From Fusibacter paucivorans (GTDB lineage: Bacteria; Bacillota; Clostridia; Peptostreptococcales; Acidaminobacteraceae): a stretch of DNA of 64,000 nt. The notes beneath the pieces were generated by a model. That model did not search any database. It saw only the letters and a list, made by a program, of their open reading frames with translations, and was not told the DNA's origin. Every line of letters begins with the position of its first letter. Position 1 is the stretch's first letter. Positions 49,215-57,825 of this stretch are shown here, piece by piece. Location of the stretch: the NCBI RefSeq assembly GCF_018390735.1, contig NZ_JAHBCL010000005.1:62001-126000 (forward strand). The letters run 5' to 3'. The translations under genes and the position numbers were made by a program.

Positions 49215-50285
49215 ATGAAACTGCCTAGGCTTTCACTAAAGTCCAAGATCATTTTCTTTATGTTTGAAATGGTACTGGCTTCAACAATTTTCTTTTTCTA
49301 CATCATTTATCGATTTGGTATCGGGATGCTGTCCGCAGAATCCATTATTCGGAGTCCCTATCTTTTGCTGGCCCTTATTATCGTCATTATGGTCATCTAC
49401 TTCATGATGTTGATCTCGCTGGTAACAAAGTATATTTTTGTTCCCATCGGTGAAATGAAGCGCGCTGCCGGTCATATTAAAGCGGGAAACCTCAACTACC
49501 CGCTTACTTATCAGCCGGATAATGAAATTGGCGAGTTTTGTGAGGAGTTCGACAAAATGCGCGTTCGTCTACGCGATACCATCATGGAGCAGCATGAACT
49601 CGAGAAGGGCCGAAAACGACTCATCGCCAGCATTACACATGATCTCAGGACACCATTGACATCTATTATCGGCTATGTTGAAGCACTTCAGGACGGCATT
49701 GCTAAAGATCAGAATACGTATGAACAGTACTTGGGAACCATTCACGAAAAAGCAGAACTGCTCAACCACTTGATTGACGATCTGTCTGTCTATACGAAAC
49801 AGGAACTCGGCGAATTCACTTTAAACCTCGAACGCATCAATTCGGGGCGGCTGCTCAACCACTACTTTGAGCACAAAACTTATGAATTTAAATTTTCAAA
49901 TATCAAGCTAATCCTTAGAAAACCATTTATTGCAACCTATATCAATGTCGATCCCTATCGCTTTACACAGATGCTTGACAATCTTATCAGCAATGCGAAA
50001 AAATATACGCGGTCACAGATCGTCGTCGAAACAACCGTCAGAAATTACCGCCTTTTTATCACCATTTCCGATGACGGTACCGGCATTCCACAGGATTATC
50101 TGCAAAACCTCTTTGATCCCTTCTTTATGGTAAACAAGAAAAAGGATCAGCGCGAAAAAGGCGGCTCCGGTTTAGGGTTGGCCATTGTTAAACAGCTTAT
50201 TGAAGCACATGAAGGCGGCATTGATGTCACAAGTACGATCGATCAGGGATCATCTTTTACCATCAATATTCCAATCGACCGATAA
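49215..50285 (+). CDS. Sensor histidine kinase
   Basis: A 356-residue membrane kinase pairing with the preceding regulator. Two membrane helices (~10-36 and ~50-75) enclose an extremely short outer loop, so it may sense a membrane signal or interact with another protein (an intramembrane-sensing layout). HAMP follows ('PIGEMKRAAGHIKAGNLNYPL'), then the H box 'IASITHDLRTPLTSIIGYVE' near residue 140, the N box 'MLDNLISNAKKYT', 'ISDDGTGIP' and 'GGSGLGLAIVKQLIEAHEG'. GGGG lies 6-7 nt before the ATG; the next gene starts about 100 nt after its stop. Confidence 0.94.
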   Translation: MKLPRLSLKSKIIFFMFEMVLASTIFFFYIIYRFGIGMLSAESIIRSPYLLLALIIVIMVIYFMMLISLVTKYIFVPIGEMKRAAGHIKAGNLNYPLTYQPDNEIGEFCEEFDKMRVRLRDTIMEQHELEKGRKRLIASITHDLRTPLTSIIGYVEALQDGIAKDQNTYEQYLGTIHEKAELLNHLIDDLSVYTKQELGEFTLNLERINSGRLLNHYFEHKTYEFKFSNIKLILRKPFIATYINVDPYRFTQMLDNLISNAKKYTRSQIVVETTVRNYRLFITISDDGTGIPQDYLQNLFDPFFMVNKKKDQREKGGSGLGLAIVKQLIEAHEGGIDVTSTIDQGSSFTINIPIDR

Positions 50286-50382
50286 TAACGATACGTTTAT
50301 AAATATAAGTGCGGCTTTTACAGCCACTGGCAAATACAATCAATATTTAAGACAAATTGGCATACAAATGAAAAGGAGTGAT

Positions 50383-52398
50383 ATGATGAGATGTCCAAAC
50401 TGTAGTTTTCTCAACCCGGACGATGCCGTCGAATGTAAAATTTGCGGCTATGAATTGACACCAAGTACATCCAATCCAGAATCTGAACTGCCAAAAAAAA
50501 TGAAGCGCAACTTTGATGACGACGAAGATCTGGATAAAACCGTCGATGCACTCTTTGGTGAAATGCCAGCACAAAAAAAGCCTAAAGACAAAGGCGTGGT
50601 CAAACGCATTGATAAGCGCTTTGAAGCCTATGCTGATATGCCGGATTCCGAGGATGACCCCATTTCGGAAGACGAACTCCGATGGCTGGAACGACTCCAG
50701 CGCGATATCAAGCAAGTGGATGATGAATTCGATCGCATGAGACGAAAAAATACTGGCGATTCAGAAGCTGGAATAGGAAAACACATCGTTGACAGTACGG
50801 TTGATTCCAGCAGTCATACCGAGCGCAATCCACACGAATCAGAACATATTAAAAGTCCTGGCGATACAGATTATCTCAGCGAACAGGCATCACCCAACCT
50901 TGCAGAAGATACCAAGGTTTTTAAAGGCGAACACACTTTTGATACGCACAAATTCAAGCCGTCGATTATTGAAGTCGACGAATCAGTCCCAGAAGTACCT
51001 GATCGAGAAAATACCGAAGTAAAACCTCAGATTCACAGCCAAACACCTGTCACGCCAGTTAACGAAACGATTATCGATCACAAAATGGATGATTCCAGTG
51101 ATTCCGCAACCATAGACGCTTTTGAGGATCATAAAACTTCCGATCACACGATAGAAGAAGAAGCTTTTGAAAAGGCAGAGGCAACTTATACCTCTGAGAC
51201 TGATTTCAAAGAAAAAAAACCTGTGGACAATTTTGAAAAACCAAACGTTCATCCACAAGACCACCATCACACTGTGGATGGCGAAGAAGTCATCCACTTA
51301 AACTTCACTGTCTCCGGGGCACCTGAAACGTCACCGCAGCCAGCGTCCTCTTCCAAGGTACAGCGTTCTCTCGAAGCAGATGATGAAGAAACACATATTA
51401 ATCCCAACGCACATCGCAATCGAATGATCATATTTGCTGTACTTGCCGTCATTCTCATTATCATCTTTTTAAAAATGTTTATCCGAACGACACCGGAAGA
51501 ACCCGCAGAGCCTATTAATGCAACACCGTCTGTCAATACCCCTGTTGAAGCGCCTTCTTCTGCTGAAACGATCGCAGAACAAACCGGCATTTTCTTCGGT
51601 CAGCTTCAATCTTATGTAAACGATGGTAATATCGCCGTGTTAAGCATGTTTGAAGACAGTCAGAATGCCCTTGAACAATTAGCGGCATTTAAAGCCATTG
51701 GCACACTTGACGACTTTACATTATCCATGCCGGAAACCATTGATGTCGTCGATTCAAAAGCAGATGTAACCGTCACGGTCAGCCTTAACAGAACCATTGA
51801 CGGAAGCACTGTCCAAAACGATTCTGCTTGGACTTTTAACTGGGAAGAAGTCGAAGGTACTTGGCGAATCAGCACATTAGTGATCACTTCCCAAGAAGGC
51901 AGTACCACTGTAGACAATAATGAAAATACACCTAGTAACAGCAACAGCGGCAGTACTACTACGGCTACAACCACCACCACAGCAGAAAAACCTGAAGGCT
52001 TTATTGCAACAGGTTCATTCTCAGGCGGCATCGTTACAGATGGACAGGATGTTTCAGGCATACGCTTCGGCAAACACGAACTCTTTGAACGCGTCGTCTT
52101 AGACCTTTCCGTATGGACTGGCGGCACACCAACAGAACGCGTCGAAGAAGCTTGTCAATATGATGCAAAGATCTCTGACGACGGTAAATCTGTGATATTG
52201 ACACTCAGCGGTGCTCGCGGCGTTAGCGCCGGCACGCCGGACCTTTCAAGAAGCACGTTCTTTAAAAGTGTTGAAGCTTCATTCCCAGAAGATGACTCGA
52301 CAGTCAGTTTTGAAATCGTACTCAATCAAACGAGTGAATATAAGGTCTTCCAACTGAAGAGTCCCGGCAAAATCGTCATTGATGTCATGCCGAAATAA
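50383..52398 (+). CDS. Zinc-ribbon, single-pass membrane protein with C-terminal AMIN-like domain
   Basis: A 671-residue protein. It opens with a zinc ribbon 'MRCPNCSFLNPDDAVECKICGYEL' (CPxC...CxxC), followed by about 320 acidic, low-complexity residues, one membrane helix ('MIIFAVLAVILIIIFLKMF', ~347-366), and an outer part. The outer part has an NTF2-like/limb region (~390-500), a Thr/Ser-rich linker and a C-terminal domain resembling AMIN ('GIRFGKHELFERVVLDLSVW', 'VFQLKSPGKIVIDVMP') that binds wall or polysaccharide. AGGAG precedes the ATG. The longer open frame overlaps the kinase gene and is rejected. Function unknown; likely an envelope scaffold. Confidence 0.78.
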   Translation: MMRCPNCSFLNPDDAVECKICGYELTPSTSNPESELPKKMKRNFDDDEDLDKTVDALFGEMPAQKKPKDKGVVKRIDKRFEAYADMPDSEDDPISEDELRWLERLQRDIKQVDDEFDRMRRKNTGDSEAGIGKHIVDSTVDSSSHTERNPHESEHIKSPGDTDYLSEQASPNLAEDTKVFKGEHTFDTHKFKPSIIEVDESVPEVPDRENTEVKPQIHSQTPVTPVNETIIDHKMDDSSDSATIDAFEDHKTSDHTIEEEAFEKAEATYTSETDFKEKKPVDNFEKPNVHPQDHHHTVDGEEVIHLNFTVSGAPETSPQPASSSKVQRSLEADDEETHINPNAHRNRMIIFAVLAVILIIIFLKMFIRTTPEEPAEPINATPSVNTPVEAPSSAETIAEQTGIFFGQLQSYVNDGNIAVLSMFEDSQNALEQLAAFKAIGTLDDFTLSMPETIDVVDSKADVTVTVSLNRTIDGSTVQNDSAWTFNWEEVEGTWRISTLVITSQEGSTTVDNNENTPSNSNSGSTTTATTTTTAEKPEGFIATGSFSGGIVTDGQDVSGIRFGKHELFERVVLDLSVWTGGTPTERVEEACQYDAKISDDGKSVILTLSGARGVSAGTPDLSRSTFFKSVEASFPEDDSTVSFEIVLNQTSEYKVFQLKSPGKIVIDVMPK

Positions 52399-52502
52399 CA
52401 TTTGTACTGTTGCACCATATTTCAATGAAATCAATCGTACATTTATAACTTAAGCCTTGTTCACAACTTTGAACAAGCGCATTCAGAAGGGGTGACTGCA
52501 CG

Positions 52503-53384
52503 ATGCTGAATTTTATAAAAGACCTCACAAATTCAGAAAAGGCATTGTTTTCTTTGATCATTGTTTTGATCACTTGGATCATCAATCGCATCATGCTTTC
52601 AAAGATTCATCAACGCATGACAGATGTCAAACGATTTTATCATGTTAAAAAGACACTTAATTACATTGCCGTTATACTTGACATTATCCTCATCCTCATG
52701 ATCTGGGTCAGTCAGCTCAGTGCCATTCCAACCATTTTGGGTCTCTTTTCAGCCGGGATCGCCATTGCACTTAGAGACCTGTTTTCCAATATTGCAGCGT
52801 GGCTTTTTATCCTATGGCGAAAACCTTTTGAGGTTGGTGACCGCATTGCTGTGAATGGTGTTGCCGGGGATGTCATTGATCATCGCCTGTTTCAATTCAC
52901 CATTAACGAAATTAATCAGAATAGCGGCGATCAAAGTACGGGGCGCATTGTCCATATTCCCAATGCCATGGTCTTTACCAGTGCACTTACCAACTATGGA
53001 CAGGGTTTTCAGTACATGTGGAGTGAACTCGACATTACGCTCACCTTTGAAAGCAACTGGCAGCGTGCCAAAGACGCCTTTTTAGACATTGCTGAACAAA
53101 ACGCTGAGAAGTTAACAGAAGAAGCCGAGACACGCCTTCGCGAATCAGCTAAAAAATTCATGATCTATTATTCCAAACTAACGCCAATTGTCTACACCAG
53201 TATGGCACCAAACGGTGTTGTCCTCACCATTCGCTTCTTATGTGATCCTCAGCAAAAGCGTATTATCAATGAACGCATCACCGAAGCCATTCTCACTTTC
53301 GTTGAAGCCTCAAAAGACATTGACTTTGCTTATGCAACGCAGCGACTGCTCGTCGATTCAAAAAATATGCCCGAACAGCGTTAA
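52503..53384 (+). CDS. MscS-type mechanosensitive channel
   Basis: A 293-residue small-conductance mechanosensitive channel. Three membrane helices (~16-35, ~52-75, ~78-105) end in the pore helix 'GLFSAGIAIALRDLFSNIAAWLFI', followed by the beta domain 'WRKPFEVGDRIAVNGVAGDVIDHRLFQFTI' and the alpha/beta C-terminus. It releases solutes on osmotic downshock. AGGGG precedes the ATG by about 9 nt. It is the last gene of this plus-strand series and is followed by a terminator-like stem. Confidence 0.92.
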   Translation: MLNFIKDLTNSEKALFSLIIVLITWIINRIMLSKIHQRMTDVKRFYHVKKTLNYIAVILDIILILMIWVSQLSAIPTILGLFSAGIAIALRDLFSNIAAWLFILWRKPFEVGDRIAVNGVAGDVIDHRLFQFTINEINQNSGDQSTGRIVHIPNAMVFTSALTNYGQGFQYMWSELDITLTFESNWQRAKDAFLDIAEQNAEKLTEEAETRLRESAKKFMIYYSKLTPIVYTSMAPNGVVLTIRFLCDPQQKRIINERITEAILTFVEASKDIDFAYATQRLLVDSKNMPEQR

Positions 53385-53441
53385 AGATTTGATCGCTTCT
53401 GCGACAAACATGCCATCAAATATCAATCACATTGATCAGCC

Positions 53442-53500
53442 ACCCATTTGTACATTATTCATCTCATCAGAGCCGAATACTGCAAATGGGTATTTTTATT
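53442..53500 (+). terminator. Terminator-like hairpin after mscS
   Basis: ACCCATTTG and CAAATGGGT form a perfect 9-bp stem with a long (32-nt) loop, followed by ATTTTTATT. Confidence 0.5.
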
Positions 53501-53540
53501 GCATCAATTTGAAAAAAAGGTCAAAATTTTAAAAGCGCTC

Positions 53541-53571
53541 TTTGTTGATAAAGATTATCATTATCAACAAA
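53541..53571 (+). promoter_or_regulatory. Fur box in an 11-bp perfect inverted repeat
   Basis: TTTGTTGATAA and TTATCAACAAA are perfect complements separated by 9 bp. Inside, GATAAAGATTATCATTATC matches the classical 19-bp Fur consensus GATAATGATAATCATTATC at 17 positions. It lies 40 bp before the methyltransferase start, where bound Fur would block transcription when iron is plentiful. Another Fur-family protein (Zur, PerR) is possible but the sequence is closest to Fur. Confidence 0.82.
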
Positions 53572-53611
53572 ACATCGTTTGAATTGATACCGATGAAAGG
53601 AAGGAAACATC

Positions 53612-54445
53612 ATGTTAAAACAATCCGTCGATCCTACGACGTTACAAGACCAAGAAATCAAATGGGACGCACGCGCACAGCAGTTCAATGCAATTCAGCA
53701 GCGCGACGCGCAAACACTGCCGCAATCAGTCTCCCACTATCTCCATACGCGCTTCCCCAATGCCAAGTCAGTTTTAGATGTCGGCGGCGGTTCGGGACGC
53801 TACGCATTGCACTTTGCAAGGTGGGCAAAGCATATATTGATGACTGATATTTCAAGCAATATGATTGACTATGCAGCCGCCAATGCAAAAAAAGCCAATG
53901 CTTCAAATATTGTCTTTGAGAAAGTAGATTGGTATGACAATACACAAACCAAACGCATCCAAGACAATTTCGATATCGTCTTTGCCTCAATGAGTCCCGC
54001 AGCCAGTACCATTGACGGTATTGAAAAAATGATGACTTTTTCAAAGGAACACTGTGCTGTTCACCAGTTTATCCTATCAGAGGACACCCTTCGCGACTTT
54101 ATCGTCTCAACACTCGCACCACCATCGGACACACCACGCTACGATCCGCATAATGACCGCCAGATGGTTCAAGATCTCTTCAATATGCTTTGGGACCGCG
54201 GCTACTCACCGGAAGTCAAATTCTTTTCCAGCGAAACCACGCAGACGATCTCACTTGAAGCCGCCAAAGATCAATACGCGCATGCCAAGTTCAGCGCAGA
54301 ATTCGGTATGGCAAACGTACTTCGTACCCTTGAAGCCTATGCCGAAGACGGCCTCTGCCATGTGACAAAACGATCTGTTTCAGCGCTGGTTTCATGGTCA
54401 TCCAATCCAGTTCATCATCTATCACAAGGAGAGAAAAATGTCTAA
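53612..54445 (+). CDS. Class I SAM-dependent methyltransferase of the Fur-box operon
   Basis: A 277-residue protein with a Rossmann SAM-binding domain: 'SVLDVGGGSGRYALHFARWA' (motif I, residues ~53-72), 'ILMTDISSNMIDYA' (motif II, ~78-91) and 'FDIVFASMSPAA' (motif IV region, ~123-134). A C-terminal helical region of about 100 residues follows. No nicotianamine-synthase motif was recognised. The gene is first in an operon with a nickel/peptide-type ABC importer and overlaps the binding-protein gene by 8 nt, so it presumably modifies, or helps make, the imported compound. AAGGAAGG precedes the ATG. Confidence 0.85.
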   Translation: MLKQSVDPTTLQDQEIKWDARAQQFNAIQQRDAQTLPQSVSHYLHTRFPNAKSVLDVGGGSGRYALHFARWAKHILMTDISSNMIDYAAANAKKANASNIVFEKVDWYDNTQTKRIQDNFDIVFASMSPAASTIDGIEKMMTFSKEHCAVHQFILSEDTLRDFIVSTLAPPSDTPRYDPHNDRQMVQDLFNMLWDRGYSPEVKFFSSETTQTISLEAAKDQYAHAKFSAEFGMANVLRTLEAYAEDGLCHVTKRSVSALVSWSSNPVHHLSQGEKNV

Positions 54446-56084
54446 AAAAATCACGCTGTTCTTAATCATAAGTTGCCTCAGCATCCTATTTATCGGCTGT
54501 GCACAGTCTGCCGACGACAATACGGCCAATGCCGCCTCACCCGAAAACAATACCGAAGTAGAGTCTCAGCAAACAGCGGATGAAAGTTCCGAAAATAACG
54601 CATCAAATGCATTAGAGGATACACCAACCGTGATCCGCTTGGAAGGAAGCGATACAGGGCTGCCAAATCCATTTAAACACCTTACCCGCGGGCCCGGCAT
54701 GTCAAAGATGCAGATTCTTTACGACAGCCTCCTGGAAATTGATGCCGATGGCTACATCCCATGGCTTGCAGAATCGTATCATATTGATGAGACCGGCAAA
54801 ATATTTACGTTTAAACTCGTCGAAAATGCCAAATGGCACGACGGTACGCCGCTTACAGCAGAAGATGTCCTCTTCACCTTTGAATACTACAAAACACATA
54901 CCCCTGTCGTTGACAACCTGAATATCGACGGCACCTATATCGTTGAGTCCGTTGTTCAGTCAGATACATGGACGATTGATATCCACGTCAGTCAAGTGGA
55001 TAATACCAATCTCTCGAGATTAGGCGGCGTCCGTATTCTCCCTAAGCATATCTGGGAGACAGTCGACGATCCCATTGCCTATGATGCACCAGACGCTACG
55101 ATTGGTTCCGGTCCTTATTATATGACACATTATGACCCTGTAAAAGGCGAATACCGCTACGAAGCGTTTGACGCATATTGGGGACCCGCACCCGCTGTCG
55201 ACGCCATTGAATGGCTGCCTGTGAGCGATTCAATCCTAGCTTTTGAAAACAGCGAAATCAGTCTTGTCAACGTCTCCGCCGATCTGCTCACGCGTTATGA
55301 AGGGGATGATGCATTTGTCGTCCGCAAACTGCCCTCTTTTCATGCCTATCGCCTGATGATGAATATGACCGATGTGCCCGCGCTGGAAGCTGTTAATGTC
55401 CGTCAGGCCATGGCTTACGGTATTGATCGAGAAGCACTCGTTGCAAAAATTGCACGCGGTGCTGCAGAGGTAAGCAGCATGGGATATGTTCCGAAGACCA
55501 GCAAATGGTACAATCCCGAGATAGAAGCTTACGCGTTTGACGCCGCACATGCCAAATCACTGCTGGACGGCCAAACATATCATTTTAGGCTTCTTACCGG
55601 CAATACGCCATCCGAAGTAAAACTCGCTGAGCTTATCAAACTCGACCTTGAGCAAATTGGCATTACGGTTGCCATTGAAAGTGTCGAGAGCAAGACACGT
55701 GATGAAGCTATCAAAACCGGTGATTACGAGTTGCTGCTCGTTAATTCAGGCGGCATGGGTGGCGACCCTGATTATCTGCGCAGCATCTACGGCAACGCAT
55801 CTGCCAATACTGCTGCACTCAGCGCTTCTACCTTAAAAGGTTATCAGAATGAGACTGTCGCAGAGCTTGCAATCGAACAAGCCCACACGCTGGATGAAAA
55901 TCAGCGCATGACACTCATCCATGAAATGCAATCGCTGATCGCCACTGATGTGCCAATGATCATGCTCTATACAAATCAGGACAATTTTGTCTATCGAGCT
56001 TCTGAGTACGACGGCTGGTATGCTCGATTCGATCACAGTAAATTAGATCATAATAAACTTTCCTATGTGGTGCCAACACCTTAA
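54438..56084 (+). CDS. Nickel/peptide-type ABC transporter binding lipoprotein
   Basis: A 548-residue family 5 solute-binding protein. It has a lipoprotein signal with lipobox FIGC (Cys21) and an acidic, Asn/Ser-rich linker up to ~65. The binding domains show 'YDSLLEIDADGYIPWLAESYHI', 'GKIFTFKLVENAKWHDGTPLTAEDVLFTFEYYKTH' and 'IDREALVAKIARGAAEV', typical of DppA/OppA/NikA proteins. It would capture peptide, metal complex or metallophore outside the membrane. Ligand residues cannot be read by eye. AAGGAG precedes the ATG; the gene is coupled to both neighbours (8-nt and 1-nt overlaps). Confidence 0.92.
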   Translation: MSKKITLFLIISCLSILFIGCAQSADDNTANAASPENNTEVESQQTADESSENNASNALEDTPTVIRLEGSDTGLPNPFKHLTRGPGMSKMQILYDSLLEIDADGYIPWLAESYHIDETGKIFTFKLVENAKWHDGTPLTAEDVLFTFEYYKTHTPVVDNLNIDGTYIVESVVQSDTWTIDIHVSQVDNTNLSRLGGVRILPKHIWETVDDPIAYDAPDATIGSGPYYMTHYDPVKGEYRYEAFDAYWGPAPAVDAIEWLPVSDSILAFENSEISLVNVSADLLTRYEGDDAFVVRKLPSFHAYRLMMNMTDVPALEAVNVRQAMAYGIDREALVAKIARGAAEVSSMGYVPKTSKWYNPEIEAYAFDAAHAKSLLDGQTYHFRLLTGNTPSEVKLAELIKLDLEQIGITVAIESVESKTRDEAIKTGDYELLLVNSGGMGGDPDYLRSIYGNASANTAALSASTLKGYQNETVAELAIEQAHTLDENQRMTLIHEMQSLIATDVPMIMLYTNQDNFVYRASEYDGWYARFDHSKLDHNKLSYVVPTP

Positions 56085-57058
56085 TGTGGCAAAAAATAGT
56101 CGGGACGCTCATCGTCGTCTTGGTCCTCAATTTTTTCTTGCCAAGAATAATGCCCGGCGATCCCTTTAATTTTATTTCTGTTGAAGAAGGCAGCGTAACC
56201 GTCACGTTAACAGAAGATCAGATCGCACACTACCACGCTTACTACGGCATGGATAAACCGATGCTGGAACAATTTACAACCTATATCAGCCGCACATTAA
56301 GAGGCGATTTAGGCATCAGCATTTACTACAATCGTCCCGTCTCTGAAATGATCGGAGAACGGCTGATCTGGACACTGCTGCTGGTCATTTCCGCTTTAGG
56401 CATCAGCAGTCTTTTCGGATCAGCCCTCGGTCTGATCTCTGCTTACCATGCACGTGAGTCAAGTATTCTGGACGATTTACTGCTTCGAATGATGACCATT
56501 TTATCAGAGATTCCCGATTTTATCATCGGCTTGGCGCTGCTTATCTATTTTGGCGCCCATCTCAAATGGTTTCCACTAGCAGGGGCGACAACAGCATTTG
56601 CCGTATATGATTCGGCATTTGACGCCTTTCGCGATTATGTGCATCACGCCGCCCTGCCGTGTTTAACACTTTCTCTGTCCAGCATTGGCGATTTTTATCT
56701 ATTGAGCCGTCAAAGTGCCGTCAGTGTTTTAACGGAACCCTACATCCTCACTGCAAGGGCCAAGGGGCTGCGGAAAAGGCGTTTAATCTTTCACCATGTC
56801 CTTGCCAATGCCATTTCGCCCATTCTCGCCAGAATCTTTATGAAGATGGGCGGGATGCTCAGCGGTGCGGTCCTCGTTGAAGTCGTCTTTGCCTATCCCG
56901 GCATTGGCAAGCTAATGCGTGAAGCCGTCAGTATGCGAGATTATGTATTAATTCAGGGTATTTTTTTCTATGTTGCCGTTTTGATTCTCATTTTTAATAC
57001 CGCAGCAGATATGATTTTCAAAAAAATGAAGCAGCGAGGTTTTCATGAAAAGCTATAA
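56084..57058 (+). CDS. ABC transporter permease, DppB/NikB type
   Basis: A 324-residue permease. The N-terminus is 'KIVGTLIVVLVLNFFLPRIMPGDPFNFI', with the 'PGDPF' motif common to DppB/NikB proteins, and the cytoplasmic coupling loop (EAA motif) is 'TEPYILTARAKGLRKRRLIFHHVLANAISPIL' near residue 225. Six membrane helices are expected. Its ATG overlaps the stop of the binding-protein gene (TAATG) and its 3' end overlaps the second permease gene by 14 nt, so stoichiometric translation is likely. Confidence 0.93.
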   Translation: MWQKIVGTLIVVLVLNFFLPRIMPGDPFNFISVEEGSVTVTLTEDQIAHYHAYYGMDKPMLEQFTTYISRTLRGDLGISIYYNRPVSEMIGERLIWTLLLVISALGISSLFGSALGLISAYHARESSILDDLLLRMMTILSEIPDFIIGLALLIYFGAHLKWFPLAGATTAFAVYDSAFDAFRDYVHHAALPCLTLSLSSIGDFYLLSRQSAVSVLTEPYILTARAKGLRKRRLIFHHVLANAISPILARIFMKMGGMLSGAVLVEVVFAYPGIGKLMREAVSMRDYVLIQGIFFYVAVLILIFNTAADMIFKKMKQRGFHEKL

Positions 57059-57821
57059 AATCTATCTGGCCATTATCATCATCGCCTTTGCTGTGTATAC
57101 CCTCTTTGGCGGCACCGCCCATCAAGCCGTTTCAGGTGCCTCACTTGAATCCCCTTCGCTGACGCATCCCCTTGGTACAGACGATCTCGGAATTGATATC
57201 TTAGCTCAGCTCATACACGGCGGCGGCTACAGCATCTTCCTCGGCATTTTCAGTGCCGGTTCAGCGACGTTTATCGGCAGCATCATCGGGATCATATCCG
57301 GTTATATCGGTGGGAAAATTGATCACTTTCTAATGGCTGTCTGTGACATCATCACCGGCATGCCGCAAATGATCCTTCTGATACTGCTGGGCGCATTTCT
57401 CGGCGCAAGTTATCTATCCATGATTATCGTCCTCGCCATGCTCTCTTGGCCACAAACGGCCAGAACTATTCGCGCACGCGTCCTATTCATTAAAGAACAT
57501 GATTACATTCGCTACTCAAAACAAATGGGCACACCGCTTTACGCCATTATCACAAGACATTTCCTCCCGCCGTTAAAGCCGCTGCTGACACTGGCCTTTA
57601 TCAAAATGATGAGCCGAAGCATTATGATGGAAGCAAGTCTAGCTTATTTAGGGCTCGGAGATCCCACATCAAAAAGCTGGGGCATGATGCTGAATAAAGC
57701 CATGGCATTTCCGGGAATCTACTTCACACCTTATTGGAAGTGGTGGTTAACGGCACCACTCATCGCACTTGTGTGTTTGATTTTGTCATTAATGCTCCTG
57801 AGCAAAGAAATTGAGGTATAG
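57045..57821 (+). CDS. ABC transporter permease, DppC/NikC type
   Basis: A 258-residue permease of the DppC/NikC type. The N-terminal part has 'SPSLTHPLGTDDLGIDILAQLIHGG', the conserved 'HPLGTDxLGRDxL' motif; the coupling loop 'KEHDYIRYSKQMGTPLYAIITRHFLPPL' sits near residue 150, and 'SLAYLGLGDPTSKSWGMML' near 200 is diagnostic. It is slightly shorter than average because the N-terminal cytoplasmic tail is short. GAGG precedes the ATG by about 8 nt, inside the first permease gene. Confidence 0.93.
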   Translation: MKSYKIYLAIIIIAFAVYTLFGGTAHQAVSGASLESPSLTHPLGTDDLGIDILAQLIHGGGYSIFLGIFSAGSATFIGSIIGIISGYIGGKIDHFLMAVCDIITGMPQMILLILLGAFLGASYLSMIIVLAMLSWPQTARTIRARVLFIKEHDYIRYSKQMGTPLYAIITRHFLPPLKPLLTLAFIKMMSRSIMMEASLAYLGLGDPTSKSWGMMLNKAMAFPGIYFTPYWKWWLTAPLIALVCLILSLMLLSKEIEV

Positions 57822-57825
57822 CACT

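Noticed and set aside
53542-53847. Plus-strand 101-codon frame overlapping the Fur box and the methyltransferase gene
   Set aside because: It is an out-of-frame shadow of the methyltransferase and begins inside the Fur box without a ribosome site.
53612-54445. Nicotianamine-synthase-like (CntL) enzyme of opine metallophore synthesis
   Set aside because: The SAM motif is that of a regular class I methyltransferase, and neither a racemase nor an opine dehydrogenase gene accompanies it.
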